A DNA stretch of 64,000 bases, from positions 1-64,000 of the forward strand of contig JAQUPQ010000022.1 in NCBI GenBank assembly GCA_028716525.1, written 5' to 3'. Position numbers and translations under genes: made by a program. This document shows, one piece after another, positions 16,120-24,914 of this stretch. Below the pieces are notes generated by a model. That model did no database searches and had not been told where the DNA came from. It was given only the letters and a program-made list of their open reading frames with translations. How positions within the stretch are numbered: position 1 is the stretch's first letter; the number at the start of each line of letters is the position of its first letter. Origin of the DNA: Terriglobia bacterium (lineage in GTDB: Bacteria > Acidobacteriota > Terriglobia > JAIQFV01).

Positions 16120-16147
16120 ATCCACAGATGCTCTGTGGATTTTTTTT
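16120..16147 (+). terminator. Riboswitch expression-platform terminator
   Basis: ATCCACAGA (16120-16128) and TCTGTGGAT (16132-16140) form a 9-bp stem with a TGC loop. A run of eight T starts with the last stem base (16140-16147). A second stem-loop, CGTCGAT with ATCGACG at 16079-16112, lies just before it. The position between aptamer and permease gene makes it the likely regulated terminator. Confidence 0.88.
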
Positions 16148-16325
16148 GCCCTCGCTGGTTTGTTGCGTGTTGGGACCAAACAATTTCAAGCATCGCATGC
16201 CAATCTACCCGTTTAAGCCGCAGAATCAAGGGTCTGCTCCATTCCACGGTTGTTTCTGGATTCATTTGAAATCGAATGGGGCTGTGTATATTCACGGACG
16301 GGCGATAGCCAAGGAATACTAGCGC

Positions 16326-17933
16326 GTGAGCACGGACACCTTACAGCTGGGACCGGAACCCAACGTCGAGTTGCGCCGCGATGTCAGCATTTGGGGCTCC
16401 TTCATGTGGGGATACGCGGATGTCGGGGCCGACATTTATACGGCGCTGGGTTTAGTGATCGCGGCCGCCCAAGGCATGGCCAGTGTCGCTTTTGCCATTG
16501 CGGGATTGGTGTACATCTGCATCGGTTTGGCTTATACGGAATTGGCCTCGGCCTATCCCGTTGCCGGCGGAGGGCATTATTATGCGTTGCGCGGCCTGGG
16601 TGATTTTTGGGGCTTTGTGGCGGGCGTGGCGCTGCTGCTGGATTACACCATCGATATCTCGCTTTTCTCAGTGGCCTCCGCGGGTTATTTTCTCTCCTTC
16701 TGGTCGAAGATCATCACGCACGCCGAGCGCATCAAACATCAGATTCATCTGACCTCTTCGGTTGTGATCTATGATTGGGTAATGGTGGTGGTGTCCCTCG
16801 CCTTGATCCTCTTCTTGATCTGGTTGAACATCCGCGGCATGAAGGAATCGTCGTTGTTTAACGAGATCTTGGGAGCGCTTGATATTGTCACCGAGTCCAC
16901 CTTGGTGGTATGTGGGTTTGTTTTTGCCTGGCGGCCGGAACTGATCTCGTCGCAGTTTTTGGAAACCTGGCACCACTTCGACCTGCATCGTTTCGCCTAC
17001 GGAACCTCTCTGGGTATAATTTGCTTTGTGGGATTGGAATCCATTTCTCAAGCCGCGCAGGAGACCCGCCGCCCCGCCACTATCATACCCAGGACTTCTA
17101 TTACGTTGATCATCACGGTGTTTGTTTTTGCCGTGGCGTTTTCTAACCTCAGCTTGGGTGTTTCTCCGTGGCAGAACTTTGAAACCCACATGGAAGATCC
17201 GGTGGCCTATCTCGCGACGTTGATTCCCTTTATTGGGTTTATCGCGGGGCCTTTCGCGGCGTTTCTTGGGATGACGATCTTGGCGATCTCGGCGAATTCC
17301 GGCATCATGAGCGCTTCCCGTCTGACGTTTTCGATGAGCCAGCTGAAGCTGTTGAGCCCCTGGTTCGACAAGGTCCACCAGAGGTATCGCACCCCGGCGC
17401 GAACCATCGCCTTTTTTTCGGGATTGGGAATCCTGTTTGTCGCGGCCTCGGCATTTACTCCGCAGATTATCGATACCTTGGGGAATATGTATGCTTTTGG
17501 GGCGACGCTGGGTTACATCATCGTTTTTGCCTCGCTGATCAAATTGCGCTTTGTCGACCCTTATACGCCCCGGCCGTATCATGTGCCCATTAATTTCAGT
17601 TGGAAGCGACCGGGTCAGGTTCCGGTCCAAGTGCCGATACTGGGATTCTTGGGGATGGTGGGTGTGAGCATGATTTTCTTCTTTGTGGTTTACACACACG
17701 CCATCGGCCGCATCGCCGGTCCAGCTTGGGTCGCCCTGTGTCTTCTTTATTACGTTTTTTATCGGCGTTCTTTGAAGCTCCCTGTTCTGGGCAGCGTTAA
17801 ACATGATTGGGAGAAAGAACAGATGGCTGTACTGACCTCAGCCGAGGAGTACGATCTGCTTGAGCGGTACAAACTGGCGTTGTTGGAACGTGACAAAATA
17901 CTGAAGAAGAAAGTCAATGGAACCAAGATCTGA
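16326..17933 (+). CDS. APC-superfamily permease under c-di-AMP control (KimA-like role possible)
   Basis: This 535-residue inner-membrane transporter has about 12 helices. Its N-terminal region YADVGADIYTALGLVIAAA matches the substrate-binding unwound helix of APC-superfamily amino-acid/cation permeases, and PVAGGGHYYALRGLGDFWGF is the usual second helix. The last 50 residues are cytoplasmic, charged and helical. It begins with GTG 16326 after AAGGA. In Bacillus the ydaO riboswitch controls KimA, an APC-type potassium importer. Here the same riboswitch and a TrkA gene downstream suggest potassium as substrate, but this is an inference; the protein could be an amino-acid permease. Confidence 0.85.
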   Translation: MSTDTLQLGPEPNVELRRDVSIWGSFMWGYADVGADIYTALGLVIAAAQGMASVAFAIAGLVYICIGLAYTELASAYPVAGGGHYYALRGLGDFWGFVAGVALLLDYTIDISLFSVASAGYFLSFWSKIITHAERIKHQIHLTSSVVIYDWVMVVVSLALILFLIWLNIRGMKESSLFNEILGALDIVTESTLVVCGFVFAWRPELISSQFLETWHHFDLHRFAYGTSLGIICFVGLESISQAAQETRRPATIIPRTSITLIITVFVFAVAFSNLSLGVSPWQNFETHMEDPVAYLATLIPFIGFIAGPFAAFLGMTILAISANSGIMSASRLTFSMSQLKLLSPWFDKVHQRYRTPARTIAFFSGLGILFVAASAFTPQIIDTLGNMYAFGATLGYIIVFASLIKLRFVDPYTPRPYHVPINFSWKRPGQVPVQVPILGFLGMVGVSMIFFFVVYTHAIGRIAGPAWVALCLLYYVFYRRSLKLPVLGSVKHDWEKEQMAVLTSAEEYDLLERYKLALLERDKILKKKVNGTKI

Positions 17934-18162
17934 ACTGCACTGGGCTGATCGCTGGAAGCGCCTGAACGCCTGGATTTTCATAGCGTGTGGTGTGGTGGTG
18001 GTGTGGCGATCCTGGGGAAGACCGGGAGCGTGGTTGGCTGTCGTCACCGGCGCGATATTGGCATTCTTCGGTGTTTATCGGTTGAATCTTTACCATCGAG
18101 CTTTGAATGGAACGCTGAAGCCGCCGTCGCTCCCTCGTAGAGCCGCGCGGCCTCGAATGTGA
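17917..18162 (+). CDS. Small two-helix membrane protein in the TrkA operon
   Basis: This 81-residue protein has two likely helices (about residues 18-30 and 36-52) and a basic Pro/Arg-rich C-terminus. Its ATG overlaps the end of the permease gene by 17 bp, and the UspA-like gene starts one base after its stop, so the three are translationally coupled. I recognise no family. The position suggests an accessory subunit of the permease. Confidence 0.65.
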   Translation: MEPRSELHWADRWKRLNAWIFIACGVVVVWRSWGRPGAWLAVVTGAILAFFGVYRLNLYHRALNGTLKPPSLPRRAARPRM

Positions 18163-18163
18163 T

Positions 18164-18754
18164 ATGCATCCGACACTTGTTTTCAGTCCTCTGGGTATCG
18201 TGATTTCCGTGGTCTTTGTCACGTCCATGGTTTCAGTCTTGTGGTGGATGTTGCATCCGCCTCCACAGGTTGAAGCCGCCGTGGCCAAAGCCCGGCGCTC
18301 GATCAGCGCGTTCCGACGCATCATGGTGACCACGCGAGGGATGCGGTACGATGATCGGGCTGTGGAACTGGCTTGCCGGCTTGGGCAGGAGCAGAAATCG
18401 GAAATTGTGGTCAGTTACATCATCGAGGTGCCGTTGACGCTTCCCTTGGGAATTAAGCTGGACCAGGAAGAGAAGAAAGCCGACGAGGCCGTCAACCGGG
18501 CCTTGAACATCATCAAGCTGCATCAACTGAGTGCTGTGGGCAGCATTGGCCGCGATCGGGAAGCCGCCCGCGGCATTTTGCGGGCCTCCCGGGAACATGA
18601 GGCCGACCTGTTGATCTTATCCATCGATCCGCGGAAAACGGCTCTGAAAAAATTCTCCGGAAAAACCACCGAACGGATACTCAGCGAGGCTTCCTGCGAA
18701 GTCATCGTCGATCACATCCCGGTCAGCGATTTGCTCTCGCCGGAAAGTATGTGA
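18164..18754 (+). CDS. Membrane-anchored UspA-like protein
   Basis: This 196-residue protein has one N-terminal helix (about residues 4-27) followed by a universal-stress-protein fold. The fold shows FRRIMVTTRGMRYDDRAVEL, SEIVVSYIIEVPL, AARGILRASREHEADLLIL and TTERILSEASCEVIVDH. Ser/Gly nucleotide-binding positions typical of ATP-binding Usp proteins (G-x2-G-x9-G-S/T) are not clear, so nucleotide binding is uncertain. The ATG at 18164 lies one base after the previous stop. It stands between a permease and TrkA, so it may be a cytosolic regulator of transport. Confidence 0.75.
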   Translation: MHPTLVFSPLGIVISVVFVTSMVSVLWWMLHPPPQVEAAVAKARRSISAFRRIMVTTRGMRYDDRAVELACRLGQEQKSEIVVSYIIEVPLTLPLGIKLDQEEKKADEAVNRALNIIKLHQLSAVGSIGRDREAARGILRASREHEADLLILSIDPRKTALKKFSGKTTERILSEASCEVIVDHIPVSDLLSPESM

Positions 18755-18822
18755 AGTGTGCGGATGGAGTGAGGGCGTTTCGCCCGACGCGGCTTTATTT
18801 ATGAACGGAGTCTTAGAAGATC

Positions 18823-19977
18823 ATGCGAATTATCATTGTGGGATTCGGACGAGTCGGAACGCAACTGGTCCAGCAATTAGGCACCAAGCAGCATGAGGTG
18901 ACCGTGATCGACCAGGAACGCCATATGGCCGATCATCCCTTGGCTTCGCTGCCGACCCGGCTGATGATCGGTAATGCCATTGATGCGGAGATTTTGAAAG
19001 AAGCCGGTGTTGAAGATGCCGATGTCCTTTTTGCCACCACCCGGGACGAAAACACCAATCTGATGGTGGCGCAAGTGGCGCGGATCGTTTTCAATGTCCC
19101 CAAAGTCATTGCCATGATTTACGACCCCAGCCGTGAAGCCAGTTATCATGAGGCGGGAATTGAGACCTTTTGTTTGACGCTGGCCGGTGCAGAGTATCTG
19201 GCGTCCCAGATTACAAAGACTCCCGCCGGCGATTTGCGGGGGGCCTGGAAACGCGCGCACGATGAAATGATGAAGCTGGTGAAGGAACCGGTGCGCAGTG
19301 TGGCCACCCAGGGTAAGAACTATTACGTGATTATTCTGGGGGGTAGTTTGGTGGGCTATTTCCTGGCCCGCAACCTCATGGCCAAAGGACACGAGGTGAC
19401 CATCATTGAGGACGATCCCGAAAAATACAACATCATCATTCATCAGATTGATTGCAATGTGATCTTCGGCGACGGTTCGACGATTCCCGTGTTGGAACAA
19501 GCGGGCGCCAACCGTGCGGACGTCTTCGTGGCCGTCACCAATCACGATCACGACAATCTCATCGCCTGCCAGGTGGCCAAGTCCCGTTTCGGCGTCAAGA
19601 AGGCCATTGCGCGCGTGAAGAACCCCAGAAACGAGGCCATTCTCCAGCGCCTGGGAGTGGATGTCACGGTCAGCTCGACGGGCATCATTGCCCAAATGAT
19701 TGAGCGCGAACTTCCGATGAGTACCATTAAGACATTGTTGGATTTCAAGTCGAGCAACCTGGAGATTGTTGAGTACGACTTGGAAGATGAAGCCCCGGTG
19801 ATTGGCCATCCGATCCGCGACCTGACCATGCCGAAGGATTCCAACATTGTAACCATCCTGCGGAATAACGACGCCGTGGTGCCCCGCGGTGAAACGGTGT
19901 TTTCACCCAAGGACGTGGTTTTGGTGCTGATGAAAGCCAATGTTGAACCGGATGTGAAACGTGTCCTTTTGGGATAG
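18823..19977 (+). CDS. trkA: TrkA-type potassium-uptake regulator with two NAD-binding domains
   Basis: This 384-residue cytosolic protein has two RCK (TrkA-N) domains. The first (about 1-120) starts MRIIIVGFGRVGTQLVQQL with the GxGxxG loop and DQERH acidic end of strand 2. The second (about 165-285) has YVIILGGSLVGYFLARNL and TIIEDDPEKY. A TrkA-C-like domain (about 300-384) follows. Such proteins bind NAD(H) and gate TrkH/KtrB-type channels. No TrkH gene lies in the operon; the only transporter is the APC permease. The glycosyltransferase gene begins five bases after its stop. Confidence 0.88.
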   Translation: MRIIIVGFGRVGTQLVQQLGTKQHEVTVIDQERHMADHPLASLPTRLMIGNAIDAEILKEAGVEDADVLFATTRDENTNLMVAQVARIVFNVPKVIAMIYDPSREASYHEAGIETFCLTLAGAEYLASQITKTPAGDLRGAWKRAHDEMMKLVKEPVRSVATQGKNYYVIILGGSLVGYFLARNLMAKGHEVTIIEDDPEKYNIIIHQIDCNVIFGDGSTIPVLEQAGANRADVFVAVTNHDHDNLIACQVAKSRFGVKKAIARVKNPRNEAILQRLGVDVTVSSTGIIAQMIERELPMSTIKTLLDFKSSNLEIVEYDLEDEAPVIGHPIRDLTMPKDSNIVTILRNNDAVVPRGETVFSPKDVVLVLMKANVEPDVKRVLLG

Positions 19978-19982
19978 AGCTC

Positions 19983-21080
19983 ATGAAGATTGCTATCATG
20001 GGCATTCGAGGCGTTCCAGCCAACTACGGCGGTTTTGAAACTTTCGCCGAGGAGATGGGATGGAGGCTTGCCGCCCGAGGCCATGCAGTTACAGTTTACG
20101 GCCGCTCCCATTATGTTGACCCTCACCTTGAGTCCTACCACGGCATTCGCCTGCGCGTCTTGCCGAGCCTCAGAACCAAATACTTGGACACGGTCGCTCA
20201 TACGGCCCTCTCGGTCATTGATTCGCTGGGACGGGGATTTGAATGCATCTTAATATGCAATGCAGCCAATGCCGTTTTTTCCTGGATACCTTCCTTGGGC
20301 GGAACGAAGGTGGTTCTGAACGTGGACGGGTTGGAACGAAAGAGAAAGAAATGGAACGTCCTGGGTCGATCTGTTTATCGAATTTCTGAATGGCTGGCCA
20401 CCTGGCTGCCTTCGGCGATGGTGACGGACGCCGCCGCCATTCGGGATTATTACCGCGCTCGATATCATGCCGAATCCTATCTGATCCCCTATGGAGCGGC
20501 GGTGGATACCACGGCCAGCGACGGCGTGCTTTCTCGATTGAATGTGGAGCCCCGAAAGTACTTTCTCTACGTGAGCCGTTTGGAACCGGAAAACAACGCC
20601 CACCTCGTCATTCAGGCCTTCGAGAGAGTGAAGACGGATTTAAAGCTTCTCATCGTGGGGGATGCGCCCTACAGCGAAGAATATATTCGGGAACTGAAGA
20701 CTACGGCGTCGAAGAATATCCTCTTTACCGGGGCGATTTATGGGACCGGCTATCATGAGTTGCAGGCCCACGCCTTGTGCTATTTGCACGCCACGGAAGT
20801 CGGAGGAGCTCACCCGGCCTTGCTGGAAGCGATGGGCCACGGGAATGTCGTCATCGTTCACGATACTCCCGAGAATCGCGAAGTGGTGGGCGACGCCGGA
20901 ATTATCATCGATATGCATGATGAAGCGGCTTTGGTAAAGGGCCTCCAAGAACTCGCCTCCGGGCTTTCGAATAAGGACCGATTGAGAACGCTCGCCAAAG
21001 ATCGGGTGGAATCGTTCTACTCTTGGGACGCCATCACCACCCAATATGAAAAACTGTTTGACTCCTTAATCGAAAACTAG
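19983..21080 (+). CDS. GT4 glycosyltransferase with DUF1972-type N-terminus
   Basis: This 365-residue protein has the DUF1972 N-terminal domain (MKIAIMGIRGVPANYGGFET, then FAEEMGWRLAARGH) and a GT4-type C-terminal half with KYFLYVSRLEPENNAHLVI and GAHPALLEAMGHGNVVIV. The family adds sugars, often rhamnose, to surface glycans. The ATG lies five bases after the trkA stop, so the gene may be co-transcribed with the potassium operon. The sugar donor cannot be read from sequence. Confidence 0.85.
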   Translation: MKIAIMGIRGVPANYGGFETFAEEMGWRLAARGHAVTVYGRSHYVDPHLESYHGIRLRVLPSLRTKYLDTVAHTALSVIDSLGRGFECILICNAANAVFSWIPSLGGTKVVLNVDGLERKRKKWNVLGRSVYRISEWLATWLPSAMVTDAAAIRDYYRARYHAESYLIPYGAAVDTTASDGVLSRLNVEPRKYFLYVSRLEPENNAHLVIQAFERVKTDLKLLIVGDAPYSEEYIRELKTTASKNILFTGAIYGTGYHELQAHALCYLHATEVGGAHPALLEAMGHGNVVIVHDTPENREVVGDAGIIIDMHDEAALVKGLQELASGLSNKDRLRTLAKDRVESFYSWDAITTQYEKLFDSLIEN

Positions 21081-21225
21081 ATACTTTACAAAATTAGTCA
21101 CAGACTCGACGGGGAAATGCGCGGAGAATGAATGTGTGCACAGAGCAGGTGAGCGGCGCTCTCCGGGTGTTGTGCGGCAATCTTGAGCGTCGGAAAGATG
21201 TCGGTTTCCGGGATCATCCAAAGAC

Positions 21226-22233
21226 ATGAAGATTCTAGTCACAGGCGGAGCGGGATTCATCGGATCGAACTTCATCCGATATATGCGGGAGGTTTACCCC
21301 GACCTGTTCATTACGAATTTGGACAAGTTAACCTACGCCGGGAATCTTGATAACTTACGGGATCTGGAAGGGGATTCGCACTACCGGTTTGTTCGTGGTG
21401 ATATCTGTGATCTGCAGATCGTCAACGAGCTGATGTCCGCGCGTCCCGACGCGGTGATCCATTTTGCCGCGGAGACGCATGTGGACCGCTCCATTCATGA
21501 GGCGCGATCATTTGTGGAAACAAATGTTCTGGGGACCTATTGCCTCCTGGAGGCCGCGAGGGAGCAGCGCGTCGAACGCTTCGTTCAGATTTCTACCGAT
21601 GAGGTGTACGGATCACTTCCGCCCAGCGGTCGCTTTACAGAAGAGACGCCGCTTTCGCCCAACAGCCCCTATTCGGCCTCCAAGGCCGCAGCGGACTTGC
21701 TGGTACGGTCGTATGTTCACACCCATCGATTCCCCGCCTTGATCACTCGCTGCTCCAACAACTATGGCGCTTATCAATTTCCGGAAAAATTCCTTCCTTT
21801 AATGATCAATAACGCCCGCCTCGGAAAGAAACTTCCCATTTATGGGGATGGAGAGAATGTCCGGGATTGGCTCTTTGCCCGCGACCATTGCCGGGCCATC
21901 GATCGGGTCATGCGGAAAGGACGCGTCGGTGAAATTTACAACATCGGCGGCCATAACGAGTGGCAAAACATCGAAGTCGCCAGGCTGGTGTTGAAGGAAT
22001 TGGGGAAGCCGGAATCGTTGCTGCAATTTGTCCAGGATCGGCCGGGACATGACCGCCGCTATGCCATCGATGCCGGCAAGATTGGCAAGGAATTGGATTG
22101 GAAAGCCGAAACAAAGTTTGAAGACGGGTTGCGCTGGACTATTCGATGGTACTTGGAACATGAAGCCTGGCTTGACCAGGTGACCAGCGGGGATTACCGG
22201 ACCTACTATGAACGAATGTATGCCAAGCGCTAA
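21226..22233 (+). CDS. rfbB: dTDP-glucose 4,6-dehydratase
   Basis: This 335-residue SDR enzyme converts dTDP-glucose to dTDP-4-keto-6-deoxyglucose. It shows GGAGFIGSNFIRY at residues 7-19, HFAAETHVDRSI near 84, STDEVYGSL near 126, SPYSASKAAADL with the YxxxK pair near 150, and TRCSNNYGAYQFPEK near 174. Length and motifs match RmlB. It is the step after the thymidylyltransferase encoded at 11321. RfbC/RfbD are absent here, so the final sugar may be completed elsewhere or be another deoxysugar. Confidence 0.93.
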   Translation: MKILVTGGAGFIGSNFIRYMREVYPDLFITNLDKLTYAGNLDNLRDLEGDSHYRFVRGDICDLQIVNELMSARPDAVIHFAAETHVDRSIHEARSFVETNVLGTYCLLEAAREQRVERFVQISTDEVYGSLPPSGRFTEETPLSPNSPYSASKAAADLLVRSYVHTHRFPALITRCSNNYGAYQFPEKFLPLMINNARLGKKLPIYGDGENVRDWLFARDHCRAIDRVMRKGRVGEIYNIGGHNEWQNIEVARLVLKELGKPESLLQFVQDRPGHDRRYAIDAGKIGKELDWKAETKFEDGLRWTIRWYLEHEAWLDQVTSGDYRTYYERMYAKR

Positions 22234-22245
22234 AGTGGACGAATC

Positions 22246-23526
22246 ATGATTTGCGTTCGCGCAGAACACCTCGCCAAAAGTTATCGAATCTATCCCAAAC
22301 CTTCGGCCCGGCTTCAGGAGCTGTTGACTTTCAATCGCATCTCGAGGCATCACGATTTTTGGGCTCTCGACGATGTCAGTTTTGAAGCCGAGGAAGGCCA
22401 GACGGTCGGCATTATCGGTGTGAACGGGTCGGGCAAGTCCACCCTGCTGCAGTTGATTGCCGGTATTCTGCAACCCAGCCGCGGTTCGGTGACGGCGCGC
22501 GGAAGAATCTCCGCCCTGTTGGAGTTGGGCTCCGGATTCAATCTCGAATTCACCGGCCGTGAGAATGTGTTCATCAACGGCGCTCTGTTGGGCTTGAGAC
22601 CCGGAGAAATTGAGGCCCGGATGAGTGCGATCGAACAATTTGCCGAGATCGGCGAATTTTTCGATCAGGCCGTGAAGACCTACTCCAGCGGCATGTTTGT
22701 GCGGCTGGCCTTTGCCGTGGCCATCAATGTGGATCCGGACATCTTGATCGTGGATGAAGCGCTGGCTGTTGGGGACGCTATTTTCCAGCATCGCTGCATG
22801 CGCAAAATTCTGGAGCTTCGGAAGAACGGGAAGACCATATTCCTGGTCTCCCACGACAACTCCGCGGTGAAGAAACTGTGTGATGAGGTGTTGCTTCTCG
22901 ACGCGGGGAAGTTGCTGGGGAAGGGGAATGCGGATTCCATGGTCCAGAAGTACCTGGAACTGACTTACGCGCGTGAAAAACGCTATTCCAACGGCGGATC
23001 CTCTGAGACGGCTGCATCAGGTCCGGAACGACGGAACTTCTTTGATTCTTCTCAGGAACATTTGATCATGGGCATTCCCAACGTGGACCATCGCTTTGGA
23101 GATGGACGCGCCGAGGTGCTGGGGATTGAAGTCTTTGGAGAAGAAGGGATTCCCAAACGATCTTTTGCTCCACAAGAGCGGATTCGCGTCAAGATCTCGA
23201 CGCGTTTCAGGGAAAGTCTGGTGCAGCCCATCGTAGGATTTATTCTGCGTGACCGCCTCGGGATCGACTTGATGGCGACGAATACCGAATATGAGGAGGC
23301 TCCGCTCGGGTCAGTTGAAACTGGAGAAATTCGGACCGTGGAATTCTCGCTTCAGCTGCCTTTTTTACGCCAAGGCAATTATTCTTTGTGCCCAGCGGTG
23401 GCTGACGGCACGGCCTCTCACCATGTTATGTGCGACTGGATTGACAATGCGGTGGTCTTCAGTGTGGAGAGCGGAGAACTCATTCACGGGCTGATGCGAT
23501 TGAAAATTGAAACCAGGGTGTTTTAG
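22246..23526 (+). CDS. Polysaccharide ABC transporter ATPase, Wzt type
   Basis: This 426-residue protein has an ABC domain (about 1-240) with Walker A GVNGSGKST, signature YSSGMFVRLAFAVAI, Walker B DILIVDEAL and the H-loop VSHDN. It is followed by a C-terminal beta domain (about 270-426) of the Wzt-C type, which in known systems recognises the capped end of the O-antigen chain. It should energise export of a finished polysaccharide. No Wzm-type permease is visible in this window. The next gene, 35 bp downstream, encodes a methyltransferase with a coiled coil, a pairing seen in chain-terminating systems. Confidence 0.9.
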   Translation: MICVRAEHLAKSYRIYPKPSARLQELLTFNRISRHHDFWALDDVSFEAEEGQTVGIIGVNGSGKSTLLQLIAGILQPSRGSVTARGRISALLELGSGFNLEFTGRENVFINGALLGLRPGEIEARMSAIEQFAEIGEFFDQAVKTYSSGMFVRLAFAVAINVDPDILIVDEALAVGDAIFQHRCMRKILELRKNGKTIFLVSHDNSAVKKLCDEVLLLDAGKLLGKGNADSMVQKYLELTYAREKRYSNGGSSETAASGPERRNFFDSSQEHLIMGIPNVDHRFGDGRAEVLGIEVFGEEGIPKRSFAPQERIRVKISTRFRESLVQPIVGFILRDRLGIDLMATNTEYEEAPLGSVETGEIRTVEFSLQLPFLRQGNYSLCPAVADGTASHHVMCDWIDNAVVFSVESGELIHGLMRLKIETRVF

Positions 23527-23561
23527 GCGGAGACAAAGCGACGTGCTTCGCCCGGGATGAT

Positions 23562-24677
23562 GTGATGGTCGAGACCAAGAGTCCACGAATTCCTTTTACC
23601 GGGGAGCGCTTCGTTCCCGGAGAAGGTGGTGCGCGTATCGCCTACGAGCATTTGCATCGCTATTGGCTGGCGCGTCAAGTGGCGTCGGGGATGAAAGTGC
23701 TGGATCTGGGATGCGGAGAGGGATACGGTTCGGCCGGTTTGGCGGAAGTGGCGCAGAGTGTACTGGGATTGGATCTATCGGCGGAGGCTATCGAGCATGC
23801 TCGAAAAGTATACCCGCGACCCAATCTTCATTACGAAGTGGGCGATTGCCGCCACACGCCGTGCGCCGATGGCGAGTTCGACCTGGTGGTTTGCTTTGAA
23901 TTGATTGAGCATGTTAACGACCAGGAGCAGCTTCTTCACGAAGTGAAGCGGGTGCTCGGACCGCGGGGGGTGTTGGTTGTTTCGTCGCCCGATAAGAAAT
24001 TTTATTCGGACGAGCCGCGATACGAAAATCCATTCCACGCCAAGGAATTGTACTTGGACGAATTCAAGGCGCTTCTTGAAAGGCATTTTGAGGAGGTCAT
24101 CATTTTTGGCCAGAAGGGATGCGTGGGGTCTCTGTTGATTCAGGAGGGTCGGGATAACTCCGGACAGGACGGTCAGGTGGGATTTGTCGAGGTTGAAAAC
24201 CGTGAAGGTTTTTTCAAGGTTCGCGATGGGGCGCCTGGATACGGTTCAAAATATGCCATTGCGGTTTGTTCGAAAGCGCCGGTTCAAGCTCCTTTGAAAA
24301 GATTCATGGCAGGAATATGGAATGATGCATCTGAATCTCTCCTTCAAGAAGTTGAGGCGCACAACACCTGGCTCAAGTCGCAAATCGAAGGATTGAATAC
24401 TCAAATTGGGCATCTGCTTAAAGAGATGTCCCAATTTCAAGACTGGCAAAAGTGGGCGCAAGGCGAATTGGGTAATCGTGAACAGGAACTCACTCGAATA
24501 AAGGATGTTCTGGCCCAGGAAGGCAGGATCCTTCAGGAAAGGGATTTGTTGATCCAAACGCACATCGCTCAGCTTCAGGAGTTGAAGGATACGGTTCATA
24601 TTTTGAAGAGGTTTGAAGAAAGTGTGAAAGGCTCATTTTTCTGGAGGTTTTATCGCCGACTGATTCGATCTTTTTAA
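23562..24677 (+). CDS. SAM-dependent methyltransferase with C-terminal coiled coil
   Basis: This 371-residue protein has a class I methyltransferase domain (about 1-240): FTGERFVPGE, MKVLDLGCGEGYGS with the SAM-binding glycine loop, FDLVVCFELIEHV and GVLVVSSPDK. From about 255 to 355 it is a long heptad-like helix with many Gln, Glu and Leu, ending in SVKGSFFWRFYRRLIRSF. Starts at GTG 23562 or ATG 23565 are possible. Beside a Wzt gene, the plan recalls the WbdD-type proteins that methylate the chain end and use a coiled coil to set chain length. This protein has no kinase domain, so the comparison is partial. Confidence 0.85.
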   Translation: MMVETKSPRIPFTGERFVPGEGGARIAYEHLHRYWLARQVASGMKVLDLGCGEGYGSAGLAEVAQSVLGLDLSAEAIEHARKVYPRPNLHYEVGDCRHTPCADGEFDLVVCFELIEHVNDQEQLLHEVKRVLGPRGVLVVSSPDKKFYSDEPRYENPFHAKELYLDEFKALLERHFEEVIIFGQKGCVGSLLIQEGRDNSGQDGQVGFVEVENREGFFKVRDGAPGYGSKYAIAVCSKAPVQAPLKRFMAGIWNDASESLLQEVEAHNTWLKSQIEGLNTQIGHLLKEMSQFQDWQKWAQGELGNREQELTRIKDVLAQEGRILQERDLLIQTHIAQLQELKDTVHILKRFEESVKGSFFWRFYRRLIRSF

Positions 24678-24914
24678 AGCCATGGTCTTGCTTGAAGAAT
24701 GGCCGCACTGCTTCAAGGGTGTGGAAATTTGATGGTCCGGCTGCTATAGTGAACGCCGCACTACAGATGTTCTGCCGTGGTATCAATAGGGCTTTGCTTC
24801 GCGCTGTTCGAGGTGTTTTTTTGGGGGATCGTTCCATCAGGGGACCCGCCTGAAGCGTGAAGTCGCTCCTCGGTTTGTTTCCAGTTTCCCATCACAAGAG
24901 TTCGTGGAGGCTCG

